Source: Paenibacillus solanacearum (lineage in GTDB: Bacteria; Bacillota; Bacilli; Paenibacillales; NBRC-103111). From it: 64,000 bases of DNA. Position 1 is the stretch's first letter, and each line of letters begins with the position of its first letter. Below the pieces are notes generated by a model, which saw only the letters and a program-made list of their open reading frames with translations, had not been told where the DNA came from and searched no databases. Location of the stretch: NCBI RefSeq assembly GCF_910593845.1, contig NZ_CAJVAS010000030.1, positions 1 through 64,000 on the forward strand, read 5' to 3'. Positions 50,539-59,045 of this stretch are shown in pieces. Both the position numbers and the translations under genes were made by a program.

Positions 50539-53316
50539 ATGGAAATGACAGGAGCGCGGTTTCTGGATTGGATACTGCGGCGACATCAAACAGGCGGCGG
50601 GAAGCCGTCCGGGGCGCACGGCGCGGAAACGGCGCGTGGCGGCTATGCCGGAGACGAGCGTGACGGCTCGCTGGAGCGCGGTACACGGTCTGCAAGCGGG
50701 ACGCGGGAAGCAGACGCTCCATGGCGCAAACGCAGCGGGCTTGATGACGCAGGCGGGAGCTGGACGCGGATGGGCAGCGAGGATGGGCGGCCAGCGGGCG
50801 CAGCCCAGGCGAATGCCGCGAAGCAAGCGATGCAGGCCAGCCGGGCTGCCTGGGGCAAAGCCGGGGCCACGGCATACCCGGCGCACAGCGCAAGCGAGCG
50901 CAGCGGCGGGCGGCACGCGGGCACGGGCGCCCCGGAGCAGGCGCAGGCGGATTGCCGGGCAGACGCGGCGGCACGCGAGGCCACGGCGGGGACGGCATCG
51001 CGCGAGGCGCCGGAGGGACGCATCGCGGACACAGCGGCGGCATACGAGGCTGCCGTGGGCGGTGGCCTCGTAACGCCGATCGGTGGCACCGCGGAGAAGC
51101 CAATGCGCGAAGAAGCCGCGGTGGGCGCTCCACGTCAGGAGCAGGCACAGGCGGGTCGCCGTGCTGGCGCGACGGCGCGCGGGGCCGCGGCGGGCCGCGC
51201 AACGGGGACGGCGGCGCACGAAGCCGCCGTGGGCGGCGGCTCGGACGCGCGTATGCCTGCTTCCGGCGCAGATGACGCGCCGCGACCTGGCGGGCGTGGC
51301 AAACAAGCGCGCTCCTGGCGGCGCCCGCTGCTGGGCGTCGTCGTGCTGCTGATAATCGCCAGCGCCGCCGGTCTCGGCCTCGGCGCAAAGTGGGTTCAGG
51401 CGCTCGACATCAGCAAGCTGGAGCATCCGCTGCCGGAGTCATCGCTCGTTATGGACGCGAGCGGCAAGCCGGTGTCGCAGCTGTCCTCCTCGAAGATCAC
51501 GCCGGTGCGGCTTGACCAAATACCGCTCGACCTGCGCAACGCGGTGATCGCCGTGGAAGACCGCCGCTTTTACGACCATGCCGGATTCGATCTATTATCG
51601 ATCGGCCGGGCGATCGTACGCGACGTGAAGACGGGGTCGCTCAAGGAAGGCGGCAGTACGATCACGCAGCAGCTCGCCAAAAATTTGTTTCTGGATTCGG
51701 ATAAGACGATGAGCCGCAAGTTCAAGGAGCTCGGCTATGCGATCAAAATCAATTTCACATATTCCAAAGACGAAATATTGGAGCTGTATCTCAACAGCAT
51801 CTACTTCGGCGAAGGACGATGGGGCGTCGAAGGCGCGGCACAGCAATATTTCGGCAAGCCGGTAGAGAAGCTTACGCTTCCCGAAGCGGCGATGCTCGCG
51901 GGTCTTCCGAAAGCGCCGACGGCGTACTCGCCCTACCGTAATCACGATAAGGCGCTCGAGCGGCGCAATCTGGTGCTGTCGCTGATGAAGGAGCAAAGCT
52001 TTATAAGCGATGCCGCCTATGCGCAAGCGATCGCTACCCCGATAGAGCTGAAGACGAATAACGGCGAATCGCTCAAAGGAAAGCACCCTGGCTACGTCGA
52101 TCACGTGATGGATGAAGCGGAAAAGCTGTACGGGTTCACAGAGCAGCAAATCCTTACCATGGGCCTGCGCATCTATACGTCAATGGATGAAAAGGTGCAG
52201 CAGGCGGCGGAAGAGGTGTATGCGAATGACGCATTGTTCCCCGAGAGTCCGGCAGATCAGCTGCTCCAGAGCGGCATCGCGATCATCGACCACCGCGCCG
52301 GAGGCATCCGCGCCATCGTCGGAGGACGCGGCCAGCAAGTATACCGCGGCTTCAATCATGCGACCGAGCTGAAGCGGCAGCCAGGTTCGTCGTTCAAGCC
52401 GCTCGCCGTGTACGGCCCTGCCTTGGAGCGCGGCTATACGCCCGATTCGATGCTATACGACGGCGACCTCGATATCGCCGGCTACCGGCCCAAAGACTGG
52501 GATGGCCGCACGCGCGGGCAAGTCTCGATGCGCGAGGCGCTCAAAAGCTCTTGGAACATACCGGCGGTCTGGCTGCTGAACGAAATCGGAATCGATACGG
52601 GGATCGATTTCGTTGGACGGGCGGGCATCGCGCTCCCGAAGACCGACCGCAGCCTGACGATCGCGCTCGGCGGATTGTCCGAGGGCGTCTCGCCTCTGCA
52701 GATGGCGCAAGCCTACGGGGCCATCGCAAACGAAGGCGTGCTGCATCAGGCGCGCGCCATTACGAAAATTACGACAAAGGACGGCCACACGCTGGTCGAA
52801 GCTGCACCGGCGGCGGCGCAACTGACAACGCCGACAGTCGCCTATACGCTGACGACGCTGCTGCAGGACGTCGTCGCTGCAGGCTCAGGCCGGGTGGCGG
52901 CGCTAAGCGACCGGCCCGTGGCGGGGAAGAGCGGCACGACGCAGCTGCCGGCGACGGCGGAGTTCGCCGAGATCGGCTCGGGCGGCTCGAAGGACGCCTG
53001 GTTCGTCGGCTTCACGCCGGAGCTGACCGCCGCCGTCTGGCTCGGCTACGACAAGACCGACCGGAAGCATTACCTCACTACCTCGGGCGGTGCGGTCCCG
53101 GCCCAGCTGTTCAAGGAAGTCATGACCCGCTCGCTGAAGGATGTGCCGCCATCGGCGTTCCCGGTACCGGAAGAAGTGCGCCAAGCCATGGAACAAGCGC
53201 AGCGGCAAGCCGCCGAACAGCAGCGCAACAAGGTTGGCGGCGGCAACGGCAATCACAAGCCGAGCTTGAAGGACTTGTGGCCCTTCAACAAAGGGAAGAA
53301 GAAAAACGACGATTGA
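50539..53316 (+). CDS. Class A penicillin-binding protein with a long low-complexity cytoplasmic tail
   Basis: 925 residues. Residues 1-255 are a polar Ala/Gly/Arg/Glu-rich tail with internal duplication; one membrane helix follows (about 258-280, LLGVVVLLIIASAAGLGLG). The glycosyltransferase domain (300-480) has EDRRFYDHAGFD, EGGSTITQQLAKN and LNSIYFGEGRWGVEGAA. The transpeptidase has SSFK (SxxK), SWN (SxN) and KSGTT (KTG-type). The last about 50 residues are charged and disordered. It polymerises and crosslinks peptidoglycan outside the membrane. The tail is much longer than the about 10-60 residues usual for PBP1 proteins. ATG 50539 follows GAGAGGGG. Confidence 0.9.
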   Translation: MEMTGARFLDWILRRHQTGGGKPSGAHGAETARGGYAGDERDGSLERGTRSASGTREADAPWRKRSGLDDAGGSWTRMGSEDGRPAGAAQANAAKQAMQASRAAWGKAGATAYPAHSASERSGGRHAGTGAPEQAQADCRADAAAREATAGTASREAPEGRIADTAAAYEAAVGGGLVTPIGGTAEKPMREEAAVGAPRQEQAQAGRRAGATARGAAAGRATGTAAHEAAVGGGSDARMPASGADDAPRPGGRGKQARSWRRPLLGVVVLLIIASAAGLGLGAKWVQALDISKLEHPLPESSLVMDASGKPVSQLSSSKITPVRLDQIPLDLRNAVIAVEDRRFYDHAGFDLLSIGRAIVRDVKTGSLKEGGSTITQQLAKNLFLDSDKTMSRKFKELGYAIKINFTYSKDEILELYLNSIYFGEGRWGVEGAAQQYFGKPVEKLTLPEAAMLAGLPKAPTAYSPYRNHDKALERRNLVLSLMKEQSFISDAAYAQAIATPIELKTNNGESLKGKHPGYVDHVMDEAEKLYGFTEQQILTMGLRIYTSMDEKVQQAAEEVYANDALFPESPADQLLQSGIAIIDHRAGGIRAIVGGRGQQVYRGFNHATELKRQPGSSFKPLAVYGPALERGYTPDSMLYDGDLDIAGYRPKDWDGRTRGQVSMREALKSSWNIPAVWLLNEIGIDTGIDFVGRAGIALPKTDRSLTIALGGLSEGVSPLQMAQAYGAIANEGVLHQARAITKITTKDGHTLVEAAPAAAQLTTPTVAYTLTTLLQDVVAAGSGRVAALSDRPVAGKSGTTQLPATAEFAEIGSGGSKDAWFVGFTPELTAAVWLGYDKTDRKHYLTTSGGAVPAQLFKEVMTRSLKDVPPSAFPVPEEVRQAMEQAQRQAAEQQRNKVGGGNGNHKPSLKDLWPFNKGKKKNDD

Positions 53317-53369
53317 TGCGCTGCAAGCCCATGTTCTGCGGCTTGACGTTTACGGCACGTAAAGACATA

Positions 53370-53411
53370 AAAAGGACGTTCCTCCGCTCCAAAGCGAGAG
53401 AACGTCCTTTT
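53370..53411. terminator. Bidirectional terminator between the PBP and MFS genes
   Basis: AAAAGGACGTTC (53370-53381) pairs perfectly with GAACGTCCTTTT (53400-53411). A- and T-tracts on the two sides serve the convergent genes. Confidence 0.88.
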
Positions 53412-53416
53412 CCATG

Positions 53417-54751
53417 TTACGAAGCTTTCGCTTCCGACTTGACTCGGCTTCCTTGCATGAACAAAAAAGCGGTCGAAGCGAGCGCAGCCAGACTGACGAT
53501 AAAGCCGTACAAAAACAGCCGGTGCATGCCGGTCATGAAATTCGGCGCCGCCGTCAGCAGTGCGCCCATAATCGTCACGCCGACCGCCGTTCCGATGTTG
53601 CGCGCAAACACCTGCAGCGAGGTGGAAATCCCTTTCTGATCGGCGGCCACAAGCTGCTGGGCGCCGATGACGGATACGGTAATGAGCAATCCGTAAGCCA
53701 GGCCTTGCAGCGTCATGACGAGGCTCACGTACCAGAAGCCCCCCGTATCCGGCAAAAACAGCAGCAGCAGACCGGAAACGGATAAAATCGCGTTGCCGAT
53801 CACAAGCAGCCTGCGGTAGCCGTATCGGAGAATCCACTTGCCGCCGTACATCCCCATTGAAATCCACCCGACCGACATCCAGATCAGCGCAAAGCCGCTG
53901 ACATACAGCGAATAGCCGTGGTTTTGCAGGTAGTACGGGATATAGCTCGACGTGCCGAATAAGGCGGCGCACGTCAGAAAGGCGTTCAAAATCATCCAGG
54001 CGATCGAGCCGTTCTGCAGCAGCCCCATCGGCACGATCGGCGACGGATGCCGGCGTTCGTTGCGGACAAACAAGATGAGGCAGAGCAGGCCTGCCGCCGT
54101 GCAGTATACATACCCGCCGCTCACGACCGTATTGGCCAGCAGCAGCGCGATCCCTACGCCGAACAGCGCCGAGCCCATATAATTGATGCGGCTTTGTTTG
54201 GCCTGATACACGTCCTTGTACGGAATGAGCAGCAGCAGCGACGCGATGCAAATCGGTACGTTGATGTAAAAAATCCAGCGCCAGTTCAGCTGCTCCAGGA
54301 AGAAGCTGCCGAGCAGCGGCGCCAGCACCGCCGACAGCCCCCACATGGCAGTGAAGAACGCCTGGATTTTGCCACGCGCTTCAATCGAAAACAAATCGCC
54401 CGCGATAATGGCCGGGAACGCGATCATCGCGCCTGCGCCAAGTCCCTGTACCGCCCGGTACAGCACAAGCTGCACCATCGTATTGGCCGTACCGCACAGT
54501 ACCGAGCCAAGCATGAAGATCACGATGCCCACGGCGAGCACCTTTTTCCGGCCGAACAAATCGGATGCTCTGCCGCTGATCGGCGTGACGACCGTGCATA
54601 AAATCATGTAAGAAGCGAAGCTCCAGGCATACAGCTTGACGTTGCCGAGCTCGTCGGCAATCAAGGGCATCGTGGTGTTCATGATCGTGGTGTCCATCGA
54701 CGAAATGAGCACGGCAAGCACAATGCTGGCCATAACAGCCAACCGGTTCAT
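53417..54751 (-). CDS. MFS drug/H+ antiporter of the DHA2 (EmrB/QacA) type
   Basis: About 444 residues, mostly membrane helices. The N-terminal motif LISSMDTTIMNTTMPLIADEL is the DHA2 signature, and GRASDLFGRKKVL is MFS motif A. VLYRAVQGLGAGAMIAFPAIIAGDLF matches motif C-like antiporter sequences. The length suggests 12 to 14 helices. It probably exports toxic or hydrophobic compounds using the proton gradient; substrate unknown. ATG 54751 follows GAGGAGG at 7 nt. It is convergent with the PBP gene. Confidence 0.88.
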   Translation of the reverse strand: MNRLAVMASIVLAVLISSMDTTIMNTTMPLIADELGNVKLYAWSFASYMILCTVVTPISGRASDLFGRKKVLAVGIVIFMLGSVLCGTANTMVQLVLYRAVQGLGAGAMIAFPAIIAGDLFSIEARGKIQAFFTAMWGLSAVLAPLLGSFFLEQLNWRWIFYINVPICIASLLLLIPYKDVYQAKQSRINYMGSALFGVGIALLLANTVVSGGYVYCTAAGLLCLILFVRNERRHPSPIVPMGLLQNGSIAWMILNAFLTCAALFGTSSYIPYYLQNHGYSLYVSGFALIWMSVGWISMGMYGGKWILRYGYRRLLVIGNAILSVSGLLLLFLPDTGGFWYVSLVMTLQGLAYGLLITVSVIGAQQLVAADQKGISTSLQVFARNIGTAVGVTIMGALLTAAPNFMTGMHRLFLYGFIVSLAALASTAFLFMQGSRVKSEAKAS

Positions 54752-54861
54752 ACGTATTCCTCCTCTGGCAATATGACCCCATCGTTCCATAATGCATCAT
54801 CGGCCGCAATACCGTCAATACGTTAGCGAGCGCCGGATGCCGATCCGGTAAATAGTAAAAA

Positions 54862-54881
54862 TCCCGGCGCCGGCGCCGGGA
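54862..54881 (-). terminator. Terminator after the solute-binding protein gene
   Basis: A 20-nt perfect palindrome (TCCCGGCGCC and its complement) is followed on the minus strand by TTTTTACT. Confidence 0.8.
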
Positions 54882-54929
54882 CGATGGTTGAAGCATGTAT
54901 GGATATCATGTTTTGCCGGTTTACGCTTA

Positions 54930-56246
54930 CTATTTTTGCTTCGCCTTTTCCGCTGCAATTTCTTTATTAAACGTCTCGTCGGCCGCACGAAGCGCCGTAT
55001 TCAGATCTTTCTCGCCGGCCAGCACGTTTCGCACTTCCGTTTCGAGAATGCCGATCCCTTTTTGCTGTAAATTTTGCAGCAGTCCGGCCGCTCTCGGCGG
55101 GATTTCTTTGCCGTACTGGTACTTGAAATAAGCGCCGATATTTTTCCCTTTAAGCAGCGGATCGTTCTCTTTGAATACTTTCATCCACGTATCGCTCATT
55201 TTCAGCGCGGGGATAATGCCGTCCTTCGCGGCATGAATTTGCCGTTCCTCGCTGGTCAAATAGGCGATAACCTCGAAGACGTCGTCCTTGTGCGCGCTCG
55301 TCTTCGTGATGAAATTGTATCTGGCGCTGACCGGCGTACCGACGCCCGGCGCATCCGCATAGGTCGGCATCGAGACGATATCGAAGTTGAATTGCCAGTT
55401 CGACGTGTCCTGCGGAAATAATTGCATCGCGGACAGCCCTTTCGGGAACAAGTTTTTCAGCTCCTCGCTCGCCGCCGCCTGCTTCGTAAGCGTGATGCCC
55501 GGCAAGGTGTAGAAGCGCAGCATGTTGTCCAGCAGCTTTTTCCACTGGTCGTTGTTGATGCTCGCCTTCTCTTCCTGCGCGCTGAGCGTGGAATAGCCGT
55601 ACGGGTTTTGGTACAGCAGCAAATCGTGGTACCTGTCGCTGTAGCCGTAATACTGCACGCCGTCGACGGTGCGCGTCATCGTTTTCGCAATATCATATAC
55701 CTGGTCCCAAGTCATGCCGTCCTTCGGGTAAGCGACGCCGAACTTGTCGAACAAGTCCTTGTTGTAGTACAGCACCGTCCGGCTTTCGTCCAGCGGCAGG
55801 CCGATCGTCTTCCCGCCGGCATTCACCTTCATCGCGTCAATGAGACTCGGGTTCAGCTTCGACAAGTCATAGCGGTGCTTCTGAATGAGGGGCGTGATGT
55901 CTTCCGCTAATTCGAATTTCATCATCGTGTCTTCGATCGTTTTTTTGGAGCCGATGATCACGTCGGGTACGGTTCCCGCCGTCACGAGCTCGCTGATGAA
56001 CTGGCCTTTTTGCGGAACGATCGCTTTGGCCGTCACATGCGGAAATTTAGCCTTGAGCGGCTCCTCGTAATACTTGGTGAAATCCTTTTGCGACATCGAA
56101 TACAAGTAAAACGAAATTTCGACCGGTTCCTTTGGTTTGCCCGGGTCGGCGGACGGCGCTGCGCCCTCTTTGCCCGTTGTGGCGCAGCCGGATAAAGCGG
56201 AACAAGCGATCAGTAGCGAGACGGAAATCATAGCCGGTTTTTTCAA
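54930..56246 (-). CDS. Extracellular solute-binding lipoprotein of a sugar ABC transporter
   Basis: About 438 residues. The signal ends in the lipobox LSGC (about 17-20) followed by a Gly/Pro linker. The rest is a family 1 solute-binding fold (VEISFYLYSMSQKDFTKYYEEPLKAKFP, YYNKDLFDKFGVAYPKDGMTWDQVYDIAKTM split across strands), as in oligosaccharide binders. Start is TTG 56246 behind AAAGGGGG; the frame extends further to 56303 without a good site. No permease or ATPase gene is adjacent. A 19-bp operator at 56280-56298 is shared with the xylanase gene, which suggests xylo-oligosaccharides as ligand; that is inference. Confidence 0.87.
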   Translation of the reverse strand: MKKPAMISVSLLIACSALSGCATTGKEGAAPSADPGKPKEPVEISFYLYSMSQKDFTKYYEEPLKAKFPHVTAKAIVPQKGQFISELVTAGTVPDVIIGSKKTIEDTMMKFELAEDITPLIQKHRYDLSKLNPSLIDAMKVNAGGKTIGLPLDESRTVLYYNKDLFDKFGVAYPKDGMTWDQVYDIAKTMTRTVDGVQYYGYSDRYHDLLLYQNPYGYSTLSAQEEKASINNDQWKKLLDNMLRFYTLPGITLTKQAAASEELKNLFPKGLSAMQLFPQDTSNWQFNFDIVSMPTYADAPGVGTPVSARYNFITKTSAHKDDVFEVIAYLTSEERQIHAAKDGIIPALKMSDTWMKVFKENDPLLKGKNIGAYFKYQYGKEIPPRAAGLLQNLQQKGIGILETEVRNVLAGEKDLNTALRAADETFNKEIAAEKAKQK

Positions 56247-56279
56247 AACAAAAGCCCCCTTTTGTTCAGCGAAAAGTTT

Positions 56280-56298
56280 ACGAAAACGTTTTAGTAAA
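56280..56298. promoter_or_regulatory. LacI-type operator upstream of the solute-binding protein gene
   Basis: ACGAAAACGTTTTAGTAAA, centred on the palindrome AAAACGTTTT with the central CG typical of LacI-family sites, lies 34 nt upstream of the start. An identical 19-bp copy in inverted orientation precedes the xylanase gene at 58899-58917. Confidence 0.75.
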
Positions 56299-56481
56299 CC
56301 CATTATAATTCATGTACCCCTCGTTTGTAAATGCTTTCATTAGCAAAAGGCATCACTTTTATCAAACGATGCACAGCCGCTCGTTTCCGCCGCCCCGGCT
56401 TGACCTTGCAGCCCGGATGGACGCATAATGGGTCACAAGAACTGCTCACGCAGATGCGATACGGAAATGGGGTTACATGGC

Positions 56482-57597
56482 ATGACGATGACGATCAAAG
56501 ATATCGCCCGCATGGCCGGCGTCTCGGTCTCCACGGTATCGAAGTGCATTAACAATTATGGCGACATCGGCGAAGAAACGCGGCGCAAAGTGCTTGCGAT
56601 CATGGAAGAAACCGGATTCAAGCCTAGTTTTTCCGCGCGTTCGTTAATTTCCAAGCGCACGCATATGATCGGCGTCATCTTCGGGCATCACGTCAATTAC
56701 GACTTCTCTCACCGGTACTACACGGAAGTGCTGAACGCGTTCAAGCAGGCGATCGGCGTGCTCGGCTACGACATGCTGCTGTTTAGCAACGAACGGTTTC
56801 AGCCGCAGGGCGAAGATTATTTGGCGCGGTGCCGCCATTATAAAGTCGACGGCTGCCTGATTTTCGCCGCGAACGATATTGCGGACGCCATCAAGAGCCT
56901 GGACCGCAGCGAAATTCCGTGCGTCGGCATCGACCTGACGCTGCTCGGCGAAAGCTCCGCCAGCGTCCGGCAAGACAACACCGCGGCCGGCGCCGCCGCG
57001 GCGGATCATCTGCTCGACTGCGGGCACCGGCAGATCGGGTATATCGGCTCGCGCTATGCCGAGCCCGTGTACCGCTACCGCGAGAGCGGCTTGCGGCAGG
57101 CGATGGAGCGCCGAAGCATCCCCGTGCAGGACGACTGGATCGTCTACGCCGGCCATCAGCAGGAGCAGGACGGCTATGAGGCCGCCCGCCTGCTGCTTGA
57201 GTGGGGCGAGCTGCCGACCGCGCTGTTCGCGGGCTCCGACCTGCTCGCCTTCGGCGCGATCCGGGCGCTGAAGGAAGCCGGCGTCGCCGTACCAGAGCGC
57301 GTCTCGGTCATCGGCTGTGACAATATCGAAGCGTGCCGGTTCATCGTTCCGCCGCTGACGACGCTCGAGCCGGGCAAGCAGTTTATCGGCCAGCAGGCGG
57401 CTCAGCTGCTGCACGAGCTGATCGAGCGGCGAGAGAAGGCGGCGAAAGGCTCGCCTGCTCCCATTCCCGCTCCTGCCAGCTCCTCGGCAGCCGGCTCCGG
57501 CGCAGGCGCCGCTACCGCGCAGAGCCGCAACGTCATTCTCGTGCAGTCGAAGGTCGTTGTCCGCGGAAGCGTTGCGCCGCCGCCTGAGCCGGTATAG
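56482..57597 (+). CDS. LacI-family transcriptional regulator of the xylan locus
   Basis: About 371 residues. The LacI helix-turn-helix at the N-terminus reads TIKDIARMAGVSVSTVSKCIN. The periplasmic-binding-like effector domain follows (MIGVIFGHHV, DGCLIFAAND, CGHRQIGYIGS, TALFAGSDLLAFGAIRAL, VSVIGCDNIE). Near the C-terminus a Pro/Ala/Ser/Gly-rich insert of about 30 residues (SPAPIPAPASSSAAGSG) precedes the final strand. It lies between the solute-binding protein gene and the xylanase gene, both of which carry a common LacI-type operator. ATG 56482 has only a weak site (GGGG at 9 nt). A xylo-oligosaccharide effector is likely by context. Confidence 0.9.
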   Translation: MTMTIKDIARMAGVSVSTVSKCINNYGDIGEETRRKVLAIMEETGFKPSFSARSLISKRTHMIGVIFGHHVNYDFSHRYYTEVLNAFKQAIGVLGYDMLLFSNERFQPQGEDYLARCRHYKVDGCLIFAANDIADAIKSLDRSEIPCVGIDLTLLGESSASVRQDNTAAGAAAADHLLDCGHRQIGYIGSRYAEPVYRYRESGLRQAMERRSIPVQDDWIVYAGHQQEQDGYEAARLLLEWGELPTALFAGSDLLAFGAIRALKEAGVAVPERVSVIGCDNIEACRFIVPPLTTLEPGKQFIGQQAAQLLHELIERREKAAKGSPAPIPAPASSSAAGSGAGAATAQSRNVILVQSKVVVRGSVAPPPEPV

Positions 57598-57668
57598 CGC
57601 GTGGGCCGCGCCGCGACCTAAAATGGACTTGTGGCTTGCGGCGCACTAGCCCCCCGTTGCCAACCAAA

Positions 57669-57722
57669 CAAGACCTGTCCGTTCGAACGCCATCGCGCTT
57701 CGGTCGGACAGGTCTTGCTTTT
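57669..57722 (+). terminator. Terminator after the LacI gene
   Basis: CAAGACCTGTCCG (57669-57681) pairs perfectly with CGGACAGGTCTTG (57705-57717), followed by CTTTTTC. Confidence 0.88.
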
Positions 57723-57774
57723 TCACCCGGAAAGACGCACCGAATCTACCCCGCAGGGGCAGCATCCGGCCTCA

Positions 57775-58872
57775 TTACCGCTTCAGCACGTCCGTGACTG
57801 CCTGGTAGGCCGGCTTGGGGCGGAACTGCTCGTCAAGCAGCAGCGGCCGCTCCTTCGGGTCCTGCTCCTTCAGATACGTATACTTGTCGCCGACCCCCCA
57901 CGTGACGAAGGCGGTGCAGTTCGCTTCCTTCAGGCAGGCCGCCAGCGTCCCGGCGTATACGTCCGCCTGCCGCTTCATTTTATCGTCCGGCGTGTTGTCT
58001 TTGTTGTCGTTCACCTTCACGTCCATCTCCGTAATTTGCACCTGCAGCCCCAGCGCTCCGAGCCTTTGCAAGTTTTGCTTCATCTTGTCCGGCGACGCAT
58101 AGTTCATCGTGCGGACATGCATTTGCCAGCCGATGCCGTGAATCGGCACCTGCCTGCTGCGAAAATCGCGCGCCATCTCGTAAATACGGTTCGACTTCAC
58201 AGACATGCCCTCATTCGTGTAGTCGTTGTAATACAGCAGCGCGTCCGGATCGGCTTCGTGCGCCCAGCGAAACGCAAGCTCGATATATTCCGGCCCGATC
58301 ACCTTATGCCATATATTGTCCCGGTACGAGCCGTCATCGTTGAACGCTTCGTTCACGACGTCCCAGACGGCGATCTTCCCTTTATAGCGGGACACCACCG
58401 TCTGGATATGCTCCTTCAGGACCGCCTTGAGCTGTTCTTTATCCCACTGCCCTTCCTCCACCCACTTGGGCAAGGAGCGGTGCCAGACAAGCGTATGCCC
58501 GCGTACGGTAATGCGGTGCTCGGCGGCGAACGCCATCAGCTTATCGGCGTTGTCGAACGTGTAGCGGTCTTTTTCCGGATGCAGGCGCATAAACTTCATG
58601 TCATTTTCCGGCGTCAGCATGTTAAAGTGCTCGGCGACCGCCTGCCGGTAAGCCGCATCCTTGGAGAACGGGTCGTAATTAACCGCCGCGCCGACATAAA
58701 ACCCGCGCTTCTCGGCCATTTGGCGAAGCGTCGGTGCCGTCTCTTGATCGCTTGCGGCTCCCGCCGGTTGGACGCCCTCCTCCTTCACTGTTCCGCCGTT
58801 CGCCGAGGCGCAGGAAGTGAGCGCAACGAAGGTGAGCAGCATCAGGCAAATGCCGCCGACTTTGGATCCCAT
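57775..58872 (-). CDS. Endo-1,4-beta-xylanase, glycoside hydrolase family 10, lipoprotein
   Basis: 365 residues. A lipoprotein signal ends in LTSC (about 18-21), so the enzyme is anchored outside the membrane. The GH10 barrel has FNMLTPENDMKF, RGHTLVWHRSLPKW, the acid/base glutamate in WDVVNEAFND (about 170) and the nucleophile in QITEMDVKV (about 280). It hydrolyses internal beta-1,4-xylosidic bonds; a small single-domain anchored form often cuts xylo-oligomers near the cell. ATG follows GGGGAGG at 11 nt. The operator at 58899-58917 is identical to that of the solute-binding protein gene, so they form one regulon. Confidence 0.93.
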   Translation of the reverse strand: MGSKVGGICLMLLTFVALTSCASANGGTVKEEGVQPAGAASDQETAPTLRQMAEKRGFYVGAAVNYDPFSKDAAYRQAVAEHFNMLTPENDMKFMRLHPEKDRYTFDNADKLMAFAAEHRITVRGHTLVWHRSLPKWVEEGQWDKEQLKAVLKEHIQTVVSRYKGKIAVWDVVNEAFNDDGSYRDNIWHKVIGPEYIELAFRWAHEADPDALLYYNDYTNEGMSVKSNRIYEMARDFRSRQVPIHGIGWQMHVRTMNYASPDKMKQNLQRLGALGLQVQITEMDVKVNDNKDNTPDDKMKRQADVYAGTLAACLKEANCTAFVTWGVGDKYTYLKEQDPKERPLLLDEQFRPKPAYQAVTDVLKR

Positions 58873-58898
58873 GGAATGTGAAACCTCCCCGATATGAA

Positions 58899-58917
58899 TT
58901 TACTAAAACGTTTTCGT
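58899..58917. promoter_or_regulatory. LacI-type operator upstream of the xylanase gene
   Basis: TTTACTAAAACGTTTTCGT is the exact reverse complement of the site at 56280-56298. It lies 27 nt upstream of the xylanase start, where a bound repressor would block transcription. Confidence 0.75.
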
Positions 58918-58991
58918 TGGTATCATTATATCGCAACTTCTTCGTCTGTACATACGATTTTATTATATTTCTGCTCCGTGAACATCGTAAA

Positions 58992-59021
58992 AAACCGTCC
59001 GGAACCTTCTCCGAACGGTTT
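58992..59021 (-). terminator. Terminator after the CynX-type MFS gene
   Basis: AAACCGT (58992-58998) pairs with ACGGTTT (59015-59021) with an extended imperfect inner stem; on the minus strand TTTTTTAC follows. Confidence 0.75.
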
Positions 59022-59045
59022 CTATCCCTGTATCCTCGCGCGATT

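Noticed and set aside
56280-56298. Reading the operator as a CcpA cre site
   Set aside because: It shares the central CG but does not match the TGWAANCGNTNWCA arms well; the identical copy near the xylanase gene and the neighbouring LacI gene favour a local regulator, although CcpA cannot be fully excluded.
57631-58881. + strand open frame of 416 codons opposite the xylanase gene
   Set aside because: GH10 catalytic motifs are on the minus strand; the antisense frame has no start signal and no domain.
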